A DNA stretch of 64,000 bases from Crotophaga sulcirostris (lineage: Eukaryota; Chordata; Aves; Cuculiformes; Crotophagidae), in assembly GCA_013397455.1 (NCBI GenBank), contig VYZB01000195.1, positions 649,209-713,208 of the forward strand, given 5' to 3'. Below, in pieces: positions 37,658-47,479 of the stretch. A program made the position numbers and the translations under genes. Under the pieces are notes generated by a model. The model worked only from the letters and a program-made list of their open reading frames with translations, was not told the DNA's origin and did no database searches. Numbering within the stretch: the first letter of the stretch is position 1; each line of letters opens with the position of its first letter.

Positions 37658-37884
37658 GCTGGAAAAAGTTAAAGAACATTTGGAGAGGATACAACTTAAA
37701 TTCATCCCAACAGGAAAAAGGGCAACAGAGGCCAATGGGAATAAGTGAGGATGTGAAGATTAGCACCAGCAAAATGTAGAAGTCTTCCAAACACAAACAA
37801 TCTGGGAAGGAGGGAGATTGGGGCGAGACAGTCTAAAAAAAACAATCCAAGGCTGGAAAAAGTTAAAAGAACTGTTAGAGAGGA
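37658..37884. repeat. Degenerate direct repeat, two units about 194 bp apart
   Basis: GCTGGAAAAAGTTAAAGAACATTTGGAGAGGA-like sequence at 37658-37689 recurs at 37852-37884 with a few substitutions and one added base. Weak similarity continues after both units (GCAACAGAGGCCAATGGGA versus CACAGAACAGCTAATGACA). This suggests an old tandem duplication or two copies of the same unclassified repeat. Confidence 0.5.
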
Positions 37885-38643
37885 AAAGAAACACAGAACA
37901 GCTAATGACAGCCCTGTATTGTTTAAAAGTTCTAATTTTTTGCTAGCAAAAGGTAAAAAAGAATGACTTCTGTGAAAAAATAAAGAGGGAGAATGAAAAT
38001 TAGGAAAAAAACATTAAATATTTCCCTTGGAAACACAGAAGACCCCTGTCAGCCTAAGAGAGAGTCATCTAGGGAGATCTCCAAAGAAAGATGCAGCTTC
38101 ACTTTTTTTCTGTCTTTACAAAGGAGGATAACAGACAGACACATGTTTTCCCTTGGAATGGCAGCAACACAACTATGAAATGCACAGAAACATTTGCAGA
38201 GAGAAAAGATGGGGTGCACCATTAGCCCACCATGTCCCTGTGAGTTCCAAAGCAGATAAGAGGAGGCAAGCCTCTCATCTGACCATCAAAGCTATTCCTA
38301 AAGAGATGGGAAACATCTGCATAGTAGAGACAGCAGTTTACAGGGATATCTGTCCAGGTGCAATTTGAGACATATTAAATGTTGTTTGTAAGGTTTAGTG
38401 TGACAGTCTAATCTATCATGTGAGTCAGTATAGCTTTATTGGTGAAGGAGTACTTGGCTGTAGAAATCTTGGGAGTTTCCATCTATTGCCTTGACGAAAT
38501 GAAAGAAATGCAGTAGACAGGAAATAATAAGGATTCAATTCTGCCTTCACTTATATTTATGCAGTTGAACTGCAATTAGCAGGCTTACTTTTGTCTCTCA
38601 TAAAATGGGTTTTTTTTCCCCCTAGTAATCCTTCACTAGGCTT

Positions 38644-38690
38644 AAATGGAGTTACCTCTCTCATACCAGTGGAAGTGAAAGGAGAATTTT
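38644..38690. repeat. Remnant of an ancient palindromic amniote repeat (one arm)
   Basis: AAATGGAGTTACCTCTCTCATACCAGTGGAAGTGAAAGGAGAATTT matches the order AATGGAGTTAC...ACCAGTGTAAGTGAGAGGAGAATTTGG of the old palindromic repeats found elsewhere here. Only the right half remains. Confidence 0.45.
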
Positions 38691-41420
38691 GTTCATTGAT
38701 CTGCTATGAACATATGAACAAGAGAAGAATTTGGCTGGTGGCCTTTTTGAAGGCATTTTGTGTTACACTTTATTGGAAAGAGTCATGAGTTAAAGAGAAT
38801 AATTATGCTTTAGGGAGTTAAGTATTTCAGCACACAAGTGTTATCTAAGAAACTGCAGCACAAAGTCTTTATGGCCAAAAAAAGGTATCTCTCAGGTATC
38901 TTCTGTTCCTCAGCCACAGCATTTACACTGGTGATTTACAGGCTCTTAAAGTCTGTGTCATTGAGTTTTGGATCACTTCCAACAGATATCTTGTCTTTTA
39001 CCTTTCCAGCTAAATAAAATCATGAGAAACTTTGCATTCCATAAATTCCCACAAATTTCATAAAGTAATACCACAAATCCTGAGATAACCTCATCTGTTA
39101 TCAAAAACTATTGAGGGGAGTGCAAAGATATCCATTCCAAATGGCTTAAGAAGTTTGCAGTAAAACAGAAATGTGAAACTCACAGCAATGTTTGCTGAAG
39201 TTTCCAATAAGTCTGTTAGTTTACAGCACAGCAGGAATAAATATAACAGCACTATGGGGAAAGCTTGCAGTGCCAGGTGGCACACAGCAGCATAAACCCC
39301 AGACAGCGCTGCCCTAGACAATTCACTCATGACCATGTCAGCTCCATACTGCAAAACCTTGACAGTTTCTGTGTGGCTTCTACAAAGGGGTGACAAGCCA
39401 ACAGATATAGCTTTTCAATGCGTAATGAGTAACCTGCGTTTCCTATTCGTTATTTATAGGCATTCAAATTGCAACAAATGGATCTAATGACAATTACAGC
39501 CCTTCTTTATTTACAGAAAAATGGGTACATACAGCATTTAGTTAAAAGCCCAGCTCTGCACCGATGGTTAGATATATATAAACCTAGTAATTATCTCTAG
39601 ATTTGTTAAAAAATCACAAGCTGATAAGGAACAATGGCACTTTATTAAACTAAAAGAAGAACATCTTTCATCCCTTTGTTGTACTGGACCCATTTAGAGT
39701 TAAGTTCTCTGATCTGCTGCTCAGTATGTAAAGCCATCCTTTGTGGAGGGAAGGTATATAAAGCCACAGAGCTTTAGAGAAACCAGATGCATGAGTAAAG
39801 CAAGAAGTAGAGGAGATATGCACAAAGCCAAAAATTTGTGAAGGAATTTGCAAGGAAGGAAAAAGCACACTGTGCCAACCACACAAAAAAAGATGGGAGG
39901 AATAAAGGGGTGGGAATAAATCCAAACTCTTGCTGAGACTCCTGGAACACAGACTTAAGTGGCAAGAGTTTCATTTAGAACATGGATAAGTCTTAACACT
40001 ACAGCATCTACTGAGTTACATTCTGGTCTGTAAAGCTATTTCTCCATTCTCGCTCAGGCCCTACCAAAGGGAAGATGTGTTCTGAGAGAGAAACCCATTT
40101 GCCTGTCTTTGCATCTCTTGAGCTCTCAAATCAGCACTGAAGTGGCACATAGGTTTTATGCAGACTCTGTAGCCAGTCTGACTCTGCATAGTAGTCAATC
40201 CTGACTACAAGATAGGCTCTCTCTTGAGCAGTAACAGTTCTCCATAGCAGGATTGTTCAAGCACCCAGCTGGATCAAAGCATGAGTCAGTTCAAGTTGGG
40301 ATCTTCATGCTCTTTCAAAAAAAAGAGGGTTTGTTCTCTACATAAAAACACTCAATGGCTGGACACATCCTCTTTGCGCAGGGAGACAATCCAGTTAACT
40401 GTTTTCTGTGTTTTGTTTTGTGCCATTTATAGAATACAGGAGATGGTGGTTAAGGTCCTAGAAATGCTAGCACATGGAATCACTTTTCATGAGCTGAATA
40501 AACAATTTTCAAAGCGACCATTGTCCTTCCTCTTTTCTGCACCTTGGCTGGCAGCAAAGAGGTGTTGTAAACAGAAAAGAAAATACAGTGAACAGTATGA
40601 CTTTCCTCAGTCTCGGGAAGGAAGCAGAAGGTGTCGAATTAAATAAACATCTGCCCTGGCAAATAGCAAACAATGTGTTTGTCTAGTAAACTGAGCAAAC
40701 AGGACTTGGAAGTGAGAGAGAGGAGAGGAGGATACAGAGGAAGCCATGGTGGCCGTTTTGCCAAATGACTTTTTTCATGCTCTGGCAGTCATTTTTGTAA
40801 TTATGAGGATCTCTGGGGAACTGAGGAGCCTGAATCTTCATAGCTTTAGAACATGGCCAATAAGATATAAAAATTGCTCACACAGTGAAAACTTTCATAT
40901 GCACTGGAGTTGGTTTTTTTATTTACCCACAAAATGTCTATTATGCAAAAATAAAATCCACCATAGTTTCTTTCATCACACAGATTCCATGCTCATCAAA
41001 AGGACCAAACTAACAATGACAGGAACTGACTGGTGTTTATCCAAAGGTGAGGCACAGGCATTAACAGGGCATGTTTTCCTGCTAACGTATCTCAATCCTG
41101 TTGTGAAGGGCAACTTTGAGACCAGAAGGTTCGTGCCTCTTTGGGGGCCGGCACACGCTTGCAGCCAAGGCAACAATAAGAGCGAATTAGCACGAGACTG
41201 TGAGGAGCACAAGAACAACTCACCATTGCTGCAATGGGTTATGGATCACTGTTAGATTTACTGCAAGAAGCCTCCAGATCAGGAACACCCAAACACACGT
41301 TTTATGCCTATGTGGGGCACCCAGTTTATAAAATTATACAGACACATACGCAAAAATAGAAAGGTCTACCAAGGGCTATGTAAACATCAGTGCTCCACCA
41401 TCTCTGTGGATATGACAGGC

Positions 41421-41452
41421 AAATTTGCACCAATGTAAAATGAGGCAAGGGT
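41421..41452. repeat. Possible short remnant of the same palindromic repeat type
   Basis: AAATTTGCACCAATGTAAAATGAGGCAAGG resembles GATTTACACCAGTGTAAATGAGAG. The match is short and by eye only. Confidence 0.27.
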
Positions 41453-42104
41453 GGAAACCAGGCAGATTCTTCAGCACTGCTAGAAACCAACCTCCCCAGC
41501 CATTTTTTCCCCAAAACCATTTCTTTGCTGAGTCATAGCATTTTGTCTTCTATCTTCAACTTTTGTGAGAATTTGTACCTTATTTTTGACTTAAAAACTC
41601 CAAATATGGATGTTTAGATCATTTTTCAGCCCTGAACCTCAGCTCTCAATAAAAGATGGCAAGCACTGAACATATGGCTCCCATGTGCAATGTTTCCTGA
41701 TTCCTGAAGAGCTCCATATAAGGTGCAGTCTGAGACAGTACATTCATTCAGGGGTGGCTAGAAGCAGCCACTGACCCCACAGACACTGAATGAAAGAAAC
41801 TAAACTTGGAATTTCCTGCCTTTATTAAATTTTCACCCACCCTCCCCTTTCCATTTTTGCCTCACAATTATTTTTCCATCACTTTTATACAACATCATTT
41901 TTCTCTACACCAAAGGCAAGGCTGGGTCTTCAACCATTGATCTTGTTCTTGTCCCTCTTCAGCAGACAGGAATACGTGTATTTTATTGAGACAATGAAAT
42001 TAGTTAACTATCAAAATGTACATAAGTCTTTTCCAAATACTGTAAATGCTAATCACTGTTGTAACCTTCAGTGGTAACTGACAATAACTCAACAACTACT
42101 TCCT

Positions 42105-42510
42105 GTGACTTTAATGACTACAATAGCTTTTGTAATCATTTTATTGGTATGCTTCAATGATTTAAATTTATTACATGCAGGGTTATATTTCTCAGCTCCC
42201 CTGTTTCAGGAAATCTCTGCAGGCACAAAGAGGAGAACAGAATTTGCAAATTGGGAGAAAGAGAAACAGCACTGTAAGCTGGTGGCGGATTTAAGCTATT
42301 CCAGTCACATCACCTTTGGTGGAGCATACCCAGTGCATTGTAACAAAAGGAGAATTTAATTTTGTTTTTGAAATGCTGTTATTACACTCAGGAAATTTGC
42401 AAAGGCACCTTGACAGAAAATGATCAAATATCTGAACTTCCCATGCAACAACATTTACTTAGTAAATGACATTTTAATGCAGAAAGTCAAATTTGCATAC
42501 TAATTAAAAT
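42105..42510. other. Possible regulatory non-coding element with octamer/homeodomain motifs
   Basis: ATTTGCAT (42491-42498), the POU octamer core, is followed two bases later by TAATTA (42501-42506), a homeodomain core. The preceding 380 bases are non-repetitive, with further AT-rich words (GTAATCATTTTATTGG, GATTTAAATTTATTAC). This composition is typical of developmental enhancers, but motif cores this short occur often by chance. Conservation cannot be seen from one sequence. Confidence 0.2.
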
Positions 42511-42614
42511 TTTCCTTTAAAACATTTTGACTTTTTGGCCTTCCCACCTACCCACCATGACAGAGATTAAAAGATTTTTTTTATTAAGTCCTGTCAAACA
42601 AAACACACTTTCGT

Positions 42615-42642
42615 AAAGTGCTACAGTAAAAAGTAGCACTTT
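42615..42642. other. Perfect 10-bp hairpin with 8-base loop
   Basis: AAAGTGCTAC-AGTAAAAA-GTAGCACTTT. The arms are exact reverse complements. The stem does not extend to the 22 or more pairs needed for a miRNA precursor. It could be a palindromic-repeat core. Confidence 0.65.
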
Positions 42643-43062
42643 TAACCTATTTTCTAGTCATTCAGAATTTAGGCAGCGGAAACATCTCCACGTGCTTCTT
42701 GATCTCAGAAAGGCAGCTGATGACAGAGAGATGGGAAAGATTAGGTTTTCTCGCTCACTAAGTTTATGCATTGTGGGAAAACAGCTTCACATACTGCATG
42801 TGGGGTAATAAAATAAAAAGACATCACACTACACTGGTTCTTTACTAAGAGATTTATAGAGGTGCTGCAAGTTAGAGTAACACTTCAGCTGTCTTCACCT
42901 TGTTTGACTTCCAGGTAGGGCTAGAGGGTGATCTGGGGAAAGCAGGCCAAGATGGCAGAATGAGGATGTTAACATCAGACTGCAGGGGGGGAATAGCTGA
43001 GCAGCTCTCCCAGCCTCTGCTCTTCCCCAGCAGCCTGGGGCTTCCAGAGCCAGTCAGCTCCT

Positions 43063-43166
43063 CGGCCCCCGCCGTGAGCGGCTGCAGCCGTGCAGTCACC
43101 GTGGACTCTGCACGTTGCTGCTTCGCCAACCGCCGCCTCCACACGTCTCCGGGCCCTGAGCGCACG
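43063..43166. promoter_or_regulatory. Short CpG-dense patch, candidate promoter or first exon
   Basis: Fourteen CpG dinucleotides occur in about 104 bp (CTCGGCCCCCGCCGTGAGCG onward), in a window where CpG is otherwise strongly depleted. In vertebrates such density normally survives only where DNA is unmethylated in the germ line, usually at promoters. The patch is much smaller than a standard CpG island. No TATA box is obvious. A start codon and splice-donor-like site follow at 43184-43202. Either strand could be transcribed, and frames on both strands cross the patch without a recognisable protein. It could also be a GC-rich remnant of an insert. Confidence 0.45.
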
Positions 43167-43183
43167 CACACAGCTCTATCAAC

Positions 43184-43196
43184 ATGACAGGGCACT
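43184..43196 (+). CDS. Possible very short first coding exon (ATG plus donor)
   Basis: Directly after the CpG patch comes ATGACAGGGCACT followed by GTGAGTAAAGG, a strong match to the donor consensus on the intron side. The exon side ends in CT rather than the preferred AG. This would code for four residues and one base of a fifth codon. Short first coding exons next to CpG patches are normal in vertebrate genes, but no second exon could be identified to the right, so the call is speculative. The ATG context (TCAACATGA) is acceptable but not optimal. Confidence 0.2.
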
Positions 43197-43204
43197 GTGA
43201 GTAA

Positions 43205-43223
43205 AGGAGGAGGAGGAGGAGGA
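43205..43223. repeat. (AGG)n microsatellite
   Basis: About six AGG units lie directly after the donor-like site. G-rich intron starts are common, so this fits an intron beginning at 43197 without proving it. Confidence 0.8.
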
Positions 43224-43667
43224 ATGCAGCCAGCCTGCAGCCTTGGTCTGAGGCTGCCTTTCTTTCAAAAACTCAACCATTGAAGCAAAATTCCTCATAT
43301 AATAATTTCCTGGCCAAGCAGTTTCTCACTGTGAAATAAACATTTCTGTATCTTTTAACGGAAACAAAAATATTTGAGGAGGATCAAGACAAACTCATTA
43401 CACTGTTTTTTCCAATCTCCTCTTTGGATGTGCCTGTTACCAGCAATAACTTCCTAAGATGTGGCCTCCCCCAAAACCACTAGGATCACTACAAACAGGC
43501 AAGAAATTCTGCTAAGCTTCAGCTGTTCTTTGCTCTTTTGTTCAGCCAAGAACTGAAAGCTTTTCTTTTTTGCTCAACAGAACAACTTCAACACTCTTCA
43601 AAGGCTATTTTCTTTGAGAGAATTTATATTAATTTCTGCATATGATCAGACTTGTCTGTTCTCTGCT

Positions 43668-43887
43668 GAGCCGGCAATGTGCACTCGCAGCCCAGAAGCC
43701 AAACATGTCCTGGGCTACAACAAAAGAAGCGTGGCCAGCAGGTCAAGGGAGGTGATTCTCCTTCTCTACTCTGCTCTTGTGAGACCCCACCTGGAGTCCT
43801 GTATCCAGTTCTGGAATCCCCAGCGTAAGAAGGATACGGAACTGTTCGAACGGGTCCAGAGGAGGGCTATGAAGATGATTAGAGGGC
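43668..43887 (+). mobile_element. CR1 LINE internal fragment (C-terminal reverse-transcriptase part of ORF2)
   Basis: The DNA closely follows the avian CR1 consensus, from GAGCCGGCAATGTGCACTCG through GGCCAGCAGGTCAAGGGAGG, GTGAGACCCCACCTGGAGTC and GGGTCCAGAGGAGGGC to GAAGATGATTAGAGGGC. In the + frame it translates without a stop or frameshift over about 70 codons, including [20 protein letters not shown] and a [15 protein letters not shown] end. That is the C-terminal end of the CR1 ORF2 reverse transcriptase. Intact CR1 is 4 kb or more, usually 5'-truncated but keeping the 3' UTR. This copy is cut on both sides and lacks the 3' end, so it is a non-functional fragment. It is clearly younger than the copy at 4.2-4.8 kb. 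Confidence 0.92.
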
Positions 43888-44700
43888 ACAACTCAGAAGC
43901 TTATAGTGCAGTTGTCTTATCCCTACCCTCCTCCCCTCTCTCATCTTTATTTCCCCCTTACAAATTTAATAAAGCAATATCCTCTGCTCATTTGGGACAG
44001 ATTTCTATCTGCAGGGTACTGTAACAACTTGTTTAATTTAACCGTTTGAAAACTAATATTTTGACACGATGCTGATACATCTTTTTAGCTGCAAGGTGAG
44101 CAGACACAGCAATAGAACCACGCAGAGGAAAACTAAAACCTCTTATTTTTGTCTTTTAGAAAGAGCTCTATTTGTCTTTAAAATAGAGAGAAAGGAACTT
44201 TGCAAATGCTCATAATATGTTGACACTTTATTTCCATGTAGGGTAATGTTTGTAACTTTGCTGTCTCTGAGGGGACTTGAACATGGAGATCTCAGTGTCT
44301 GATGATGTCAGTTGCAGCTCAGTATATGCAACCCTTGGGCCTCAAATCTTAATTATATCTGCCACTGTTTACAGCTTATAATTATTGATGTTAATTTACT
44401 GAGTGATGTTACACTTCTAGCCTCAAGTTATGTTTTTGGTATGTTAATCCATTTGCACACAGACTATTGCATCTGATTGTACAGGCTGAAATTAAAGGGT
44501 ATTTTTCACTTTAATTTCATTTGATTTTGCCATGTTCTACATGATTTTAAAAAAAAAGAGTAATTTGCCTATTTCTAGTAAAGTTATAAATATTGTTTAA
44601 ATTGTACATGATGCTTTGACACAAAAGCAAAAGAAAAATAATTTGCCCATCCGCACAACATAAAGCCAGGTTTGTGTCACGGTTCAGCAGGCAGCTAAAA

Positions 44701-44714
44701 CCACCAGAGGGCAG
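44701..44714 (+). promoter_or_regulatory. CTCF-binding motif (full core)
   Basis: CCACCAGAGGGCAG matches the CTCF core (CCASYAGRKGGC-type) at every key position. It lies in a mixed-composition stretch about 1.5 kb to the right of the CpG patch. CTCF sites mark insulators and chromatin-loop anchors, and the orientation of this motif is +. I found no second full-core match in the window. Occupancy cannot be told from sequence. Confidence 0.55.
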
Positions 44715-44719
44715 AAAGT

Positions 44720-47395
44720 GGAAAGTCCAGCAGGTCTCTGTCTGCATGAAATGCCTTCCCACCTAAGGCATGGAGCTGTGTGAGTCAGCTTCAGGTGGGA
44801 GATGGAGAGATGGGAAGTTTCATAAATAGCCCAGGAATGTGCACTTGACCAGATTATGTTTCATTTCAACAGGCTGGGTAATGAGCCCTGGTCCTGCTTC
44901 ATTACTCACAGCCCGCAAAAACCATCACCTCACCCTTCGTCATTCCCACCCCAGACAGTGATGGCTGGAGCAGCCTGTGCACATGGCATCTTAATGCCAC
45001 GCGTGTGACTGGTCTGGGCAGTCATGTGCTTCAGGGAAAACACTTGCTTAAGCAAATTGCAAGTGAGAATTTGCACTGACATAGTTAAGTGAGGCTTTCT
45101 AAGGACTGGAGCAAATCGTTTCAAGCATTTTTTACATAGGACTTTTAAGAAATTGCTTTTGAATTAAAGAAGGATCATTGCTATTGCTGACTACTCGTTC
45201 CTAATTGCTTTGATTTCAGTGAAGACTAGATAATTACATCTTCTTTAAGAAGAGCAATTTATTTTAATGTTGGAAGACCCTGATTCTACAACTTTTTTAG
45301 GCATGGGAGTTCGTATGAAGTCCAGCATCCTCTCAGCTTCCCATGAGCTTCACACTGCCCCAGAGCACCAGGATGTCAGAGGCTGTAAAGGACAGCAGAG
45401 CACCCTCAAAGTTAGGACAATGTGCAGAAGAGGAGGCAGCTCCAGGCTAATTTAGGGGGCCAGGCAAACTTATTGCTCAAGAGCTACATCCTGCAAAAAT
45501 ACTCGCTGCCACACGTGATCCTGAGTACAAGGTTTATGTCTCTCAGTGTAGACTGGAGCACTTACAGAAGTTTTAATGGGATCAATCTTAAATCTTTTTA
45601 GGCCATAGCTTTCTGGTATTATGAAACATTTTTACAGCTAGGAACTCAGAAGAGGAGTAGTCAGAGATACCTCTTTTCTCTCTAATTAAACCAGAGTCAT
45701 AGATTTAATCTTGTACAGTGACAGAAGTTCTCCTCCTCCTCTGACTCCCTGTCTTCTCCACTCAATAATGTGAATTAACACCAACTGGTATTATTCATTT
45801 CAGAAATAATGAACTAAAAGTTAAGGTTACCTATACATGGTTCTAATTCATGCATTTTCCTAGATCATGACCCTAGAGAAGGACAAAGAAGGTACAATTC
45901 AAGCAGTTATTTTTAAAAAAATTAAAAAAGAGGAAGACATTCAGTAACTTAAAGAAATATCCCTGCTCCCTCATGTGAAATCTGAGACCTTGAATAAGCA
46001 GTCCTACCTTCCTCCACAAATGGATACCACAGTTTGAAATACACTGAACAACTACCCTCACTCAAATCAGTGCTCTGGGACCAGAATTTTATTTGATGCT
46101 GCTTCTTCATCATCCTGGGGTCAAAACCCTTTTCTGTTCCATGCTTCCCACCAGCATGACAGAGGAATTTGCATAAGTATCACAGTAAGAAGAAATATCA
46201 TTCTGCTGGAAGGTGTTCTAATTTATCAGTTTCTCTGGGAGCCTATGACACGTGTGAGCTGCTTCAGCCAGTGATGCACATCTACCCAGGGTAAAGAATA
46301 ATATTCCTAATGGCACTATGCTACCAAACTGTCACCATGAAAAACCCCTACATATGGATCATACCCTTATATCAAAGCAATTCTTCTCTGCAGTAGAACA
46401 GGCTATTAGGAAGAATGATAATGTTCATAAAGCAAGGTATTGAATACAAGTCAAAGGAAATATTCTTGCCATATAGAAGTAGTGGAGACAACACATATAT
46501 TGTACACTTCTCTTATCAGCTTATTCTAAGCTGATGCGATAGTAATGCAAGGTACAGGAGAGGACAGACAACAGCAGTGGAATGTTGGATTTTTTTATCT
46601 GGTCTAAAGGATTAGAGAATCTGAGTGCTAATAGTATTTTTATCTGGCAATACTTAACAACAACTCTATAGCTGGCAAAAACCACTATTCTTAAGGATGG
46701 GGCACCAAGTATGTTTGCCCTGCTGCTGCAGCCAACAGATGTGTTTCACTGGGGTGGTGACTGGGAGATCAGTTATGGGAAAAACCCTAACTTTGAATCA
46801 CAGTTATCAGAAGAGCAAACTTATTTATTCTATGTCCCCTTTTTTGTCTTCATCATGACAAAACCAGTGGCAAAGCCATTTGCAAAAGTATACCAACAAT
46901 AGATTTTCCTTATTACATTTTTTAAAGCCTGATTTACCTTGGTAAGGAAATTCTTTGTTGTTGCAGTCAGTATCATTCAGAATAACTCCCTAACACGGAG
47001 GCACAGATGAAGGCAGGTGTCTAGATTGCATCAGTTTCATCAATATTACTCCTCACAACACCATAGGAACAGTTTATTCCATAATATATACTTGGAACTT
47101 ACTTAAGGAGCAATTTTGCCATTCCCAGGTGTTGAGCTGCGAAGCCCTCCAAGATGGGGATTTTACATGTCACTTAGATGTAAACTGAGACATGAAACAG
47201 TTCTATGATTTAACCTATAGTCATTAGGAAGGATAAGAAGTGAATCCAGGATTCATAAATGTCCTGCTTTTGTCTTTCATACTAAAAATCTTTCCACATA
47301 TGACTACAGCTGTGAAAGAGGAATAGGAAGGGGAATATGGAAAGTGCAGCCTACCTGCAAAGCGGTAACAAAGGTGGATTTCCGTAACATTCAGC
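44720..47395. other. No gene seen
   Basis: All frames are short. The stretch 44890-45010 is somewhat richer in G and C. No recognisable repeat is present. Confidence 0.5.
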
Positions 47396-47396
47396 A

Positions 47397-47470
47397 CTGG
47401 CCCAATCCTGCTAAGGCAAATGGGACTGCTACCATTGATTCCAACACAAAAACATTTGGCTCAGTGCTGA
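47397..47470. repeat. Remnant of an ancient palindromic amniote repeat
   Basis: CTGGCCCAATCCTGCTAAGGCAAATGGGACTGCTACCATTGATTCCAACACAAAAACATTTGGC combines GGCCCAATCCTG, CAAATGGGA and CCATTGATTCCAA, the word order of old palindromic repeats in reptile and bird genomes. The boundaries are approximate. Confidence 0.42.
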
Positions 47471-47479
47471 GCAATTTTG

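Larger units (their letters stand above)
37920..43060. other. No confident gene; weak exon-like frames and old repeats
   Basis: The + frame 40433-40646 follows a good acceptor-like tract (TTTTCTGTGTTTTGTTTTGTGCCATTTATAG) and ends in TAA beside AATTAAA and AATAAA-like words. The + frame 40746-41255 (169 codons) starts in a good translation-start context (GAAGCCATGG). Neither encodes a recognisable domain and both could be chance. Repeat remnants at 38644-38690 and 41421-41452 are listed separately. Confidence 0.45.

Noticed and set aside
40746..41255. Plus frame of 169 codons with a good ATG context (GAAGCCATGG)
   Set aside because: No domain, no promoter signs and no coding-like composition across its length. 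Left as probable chance.
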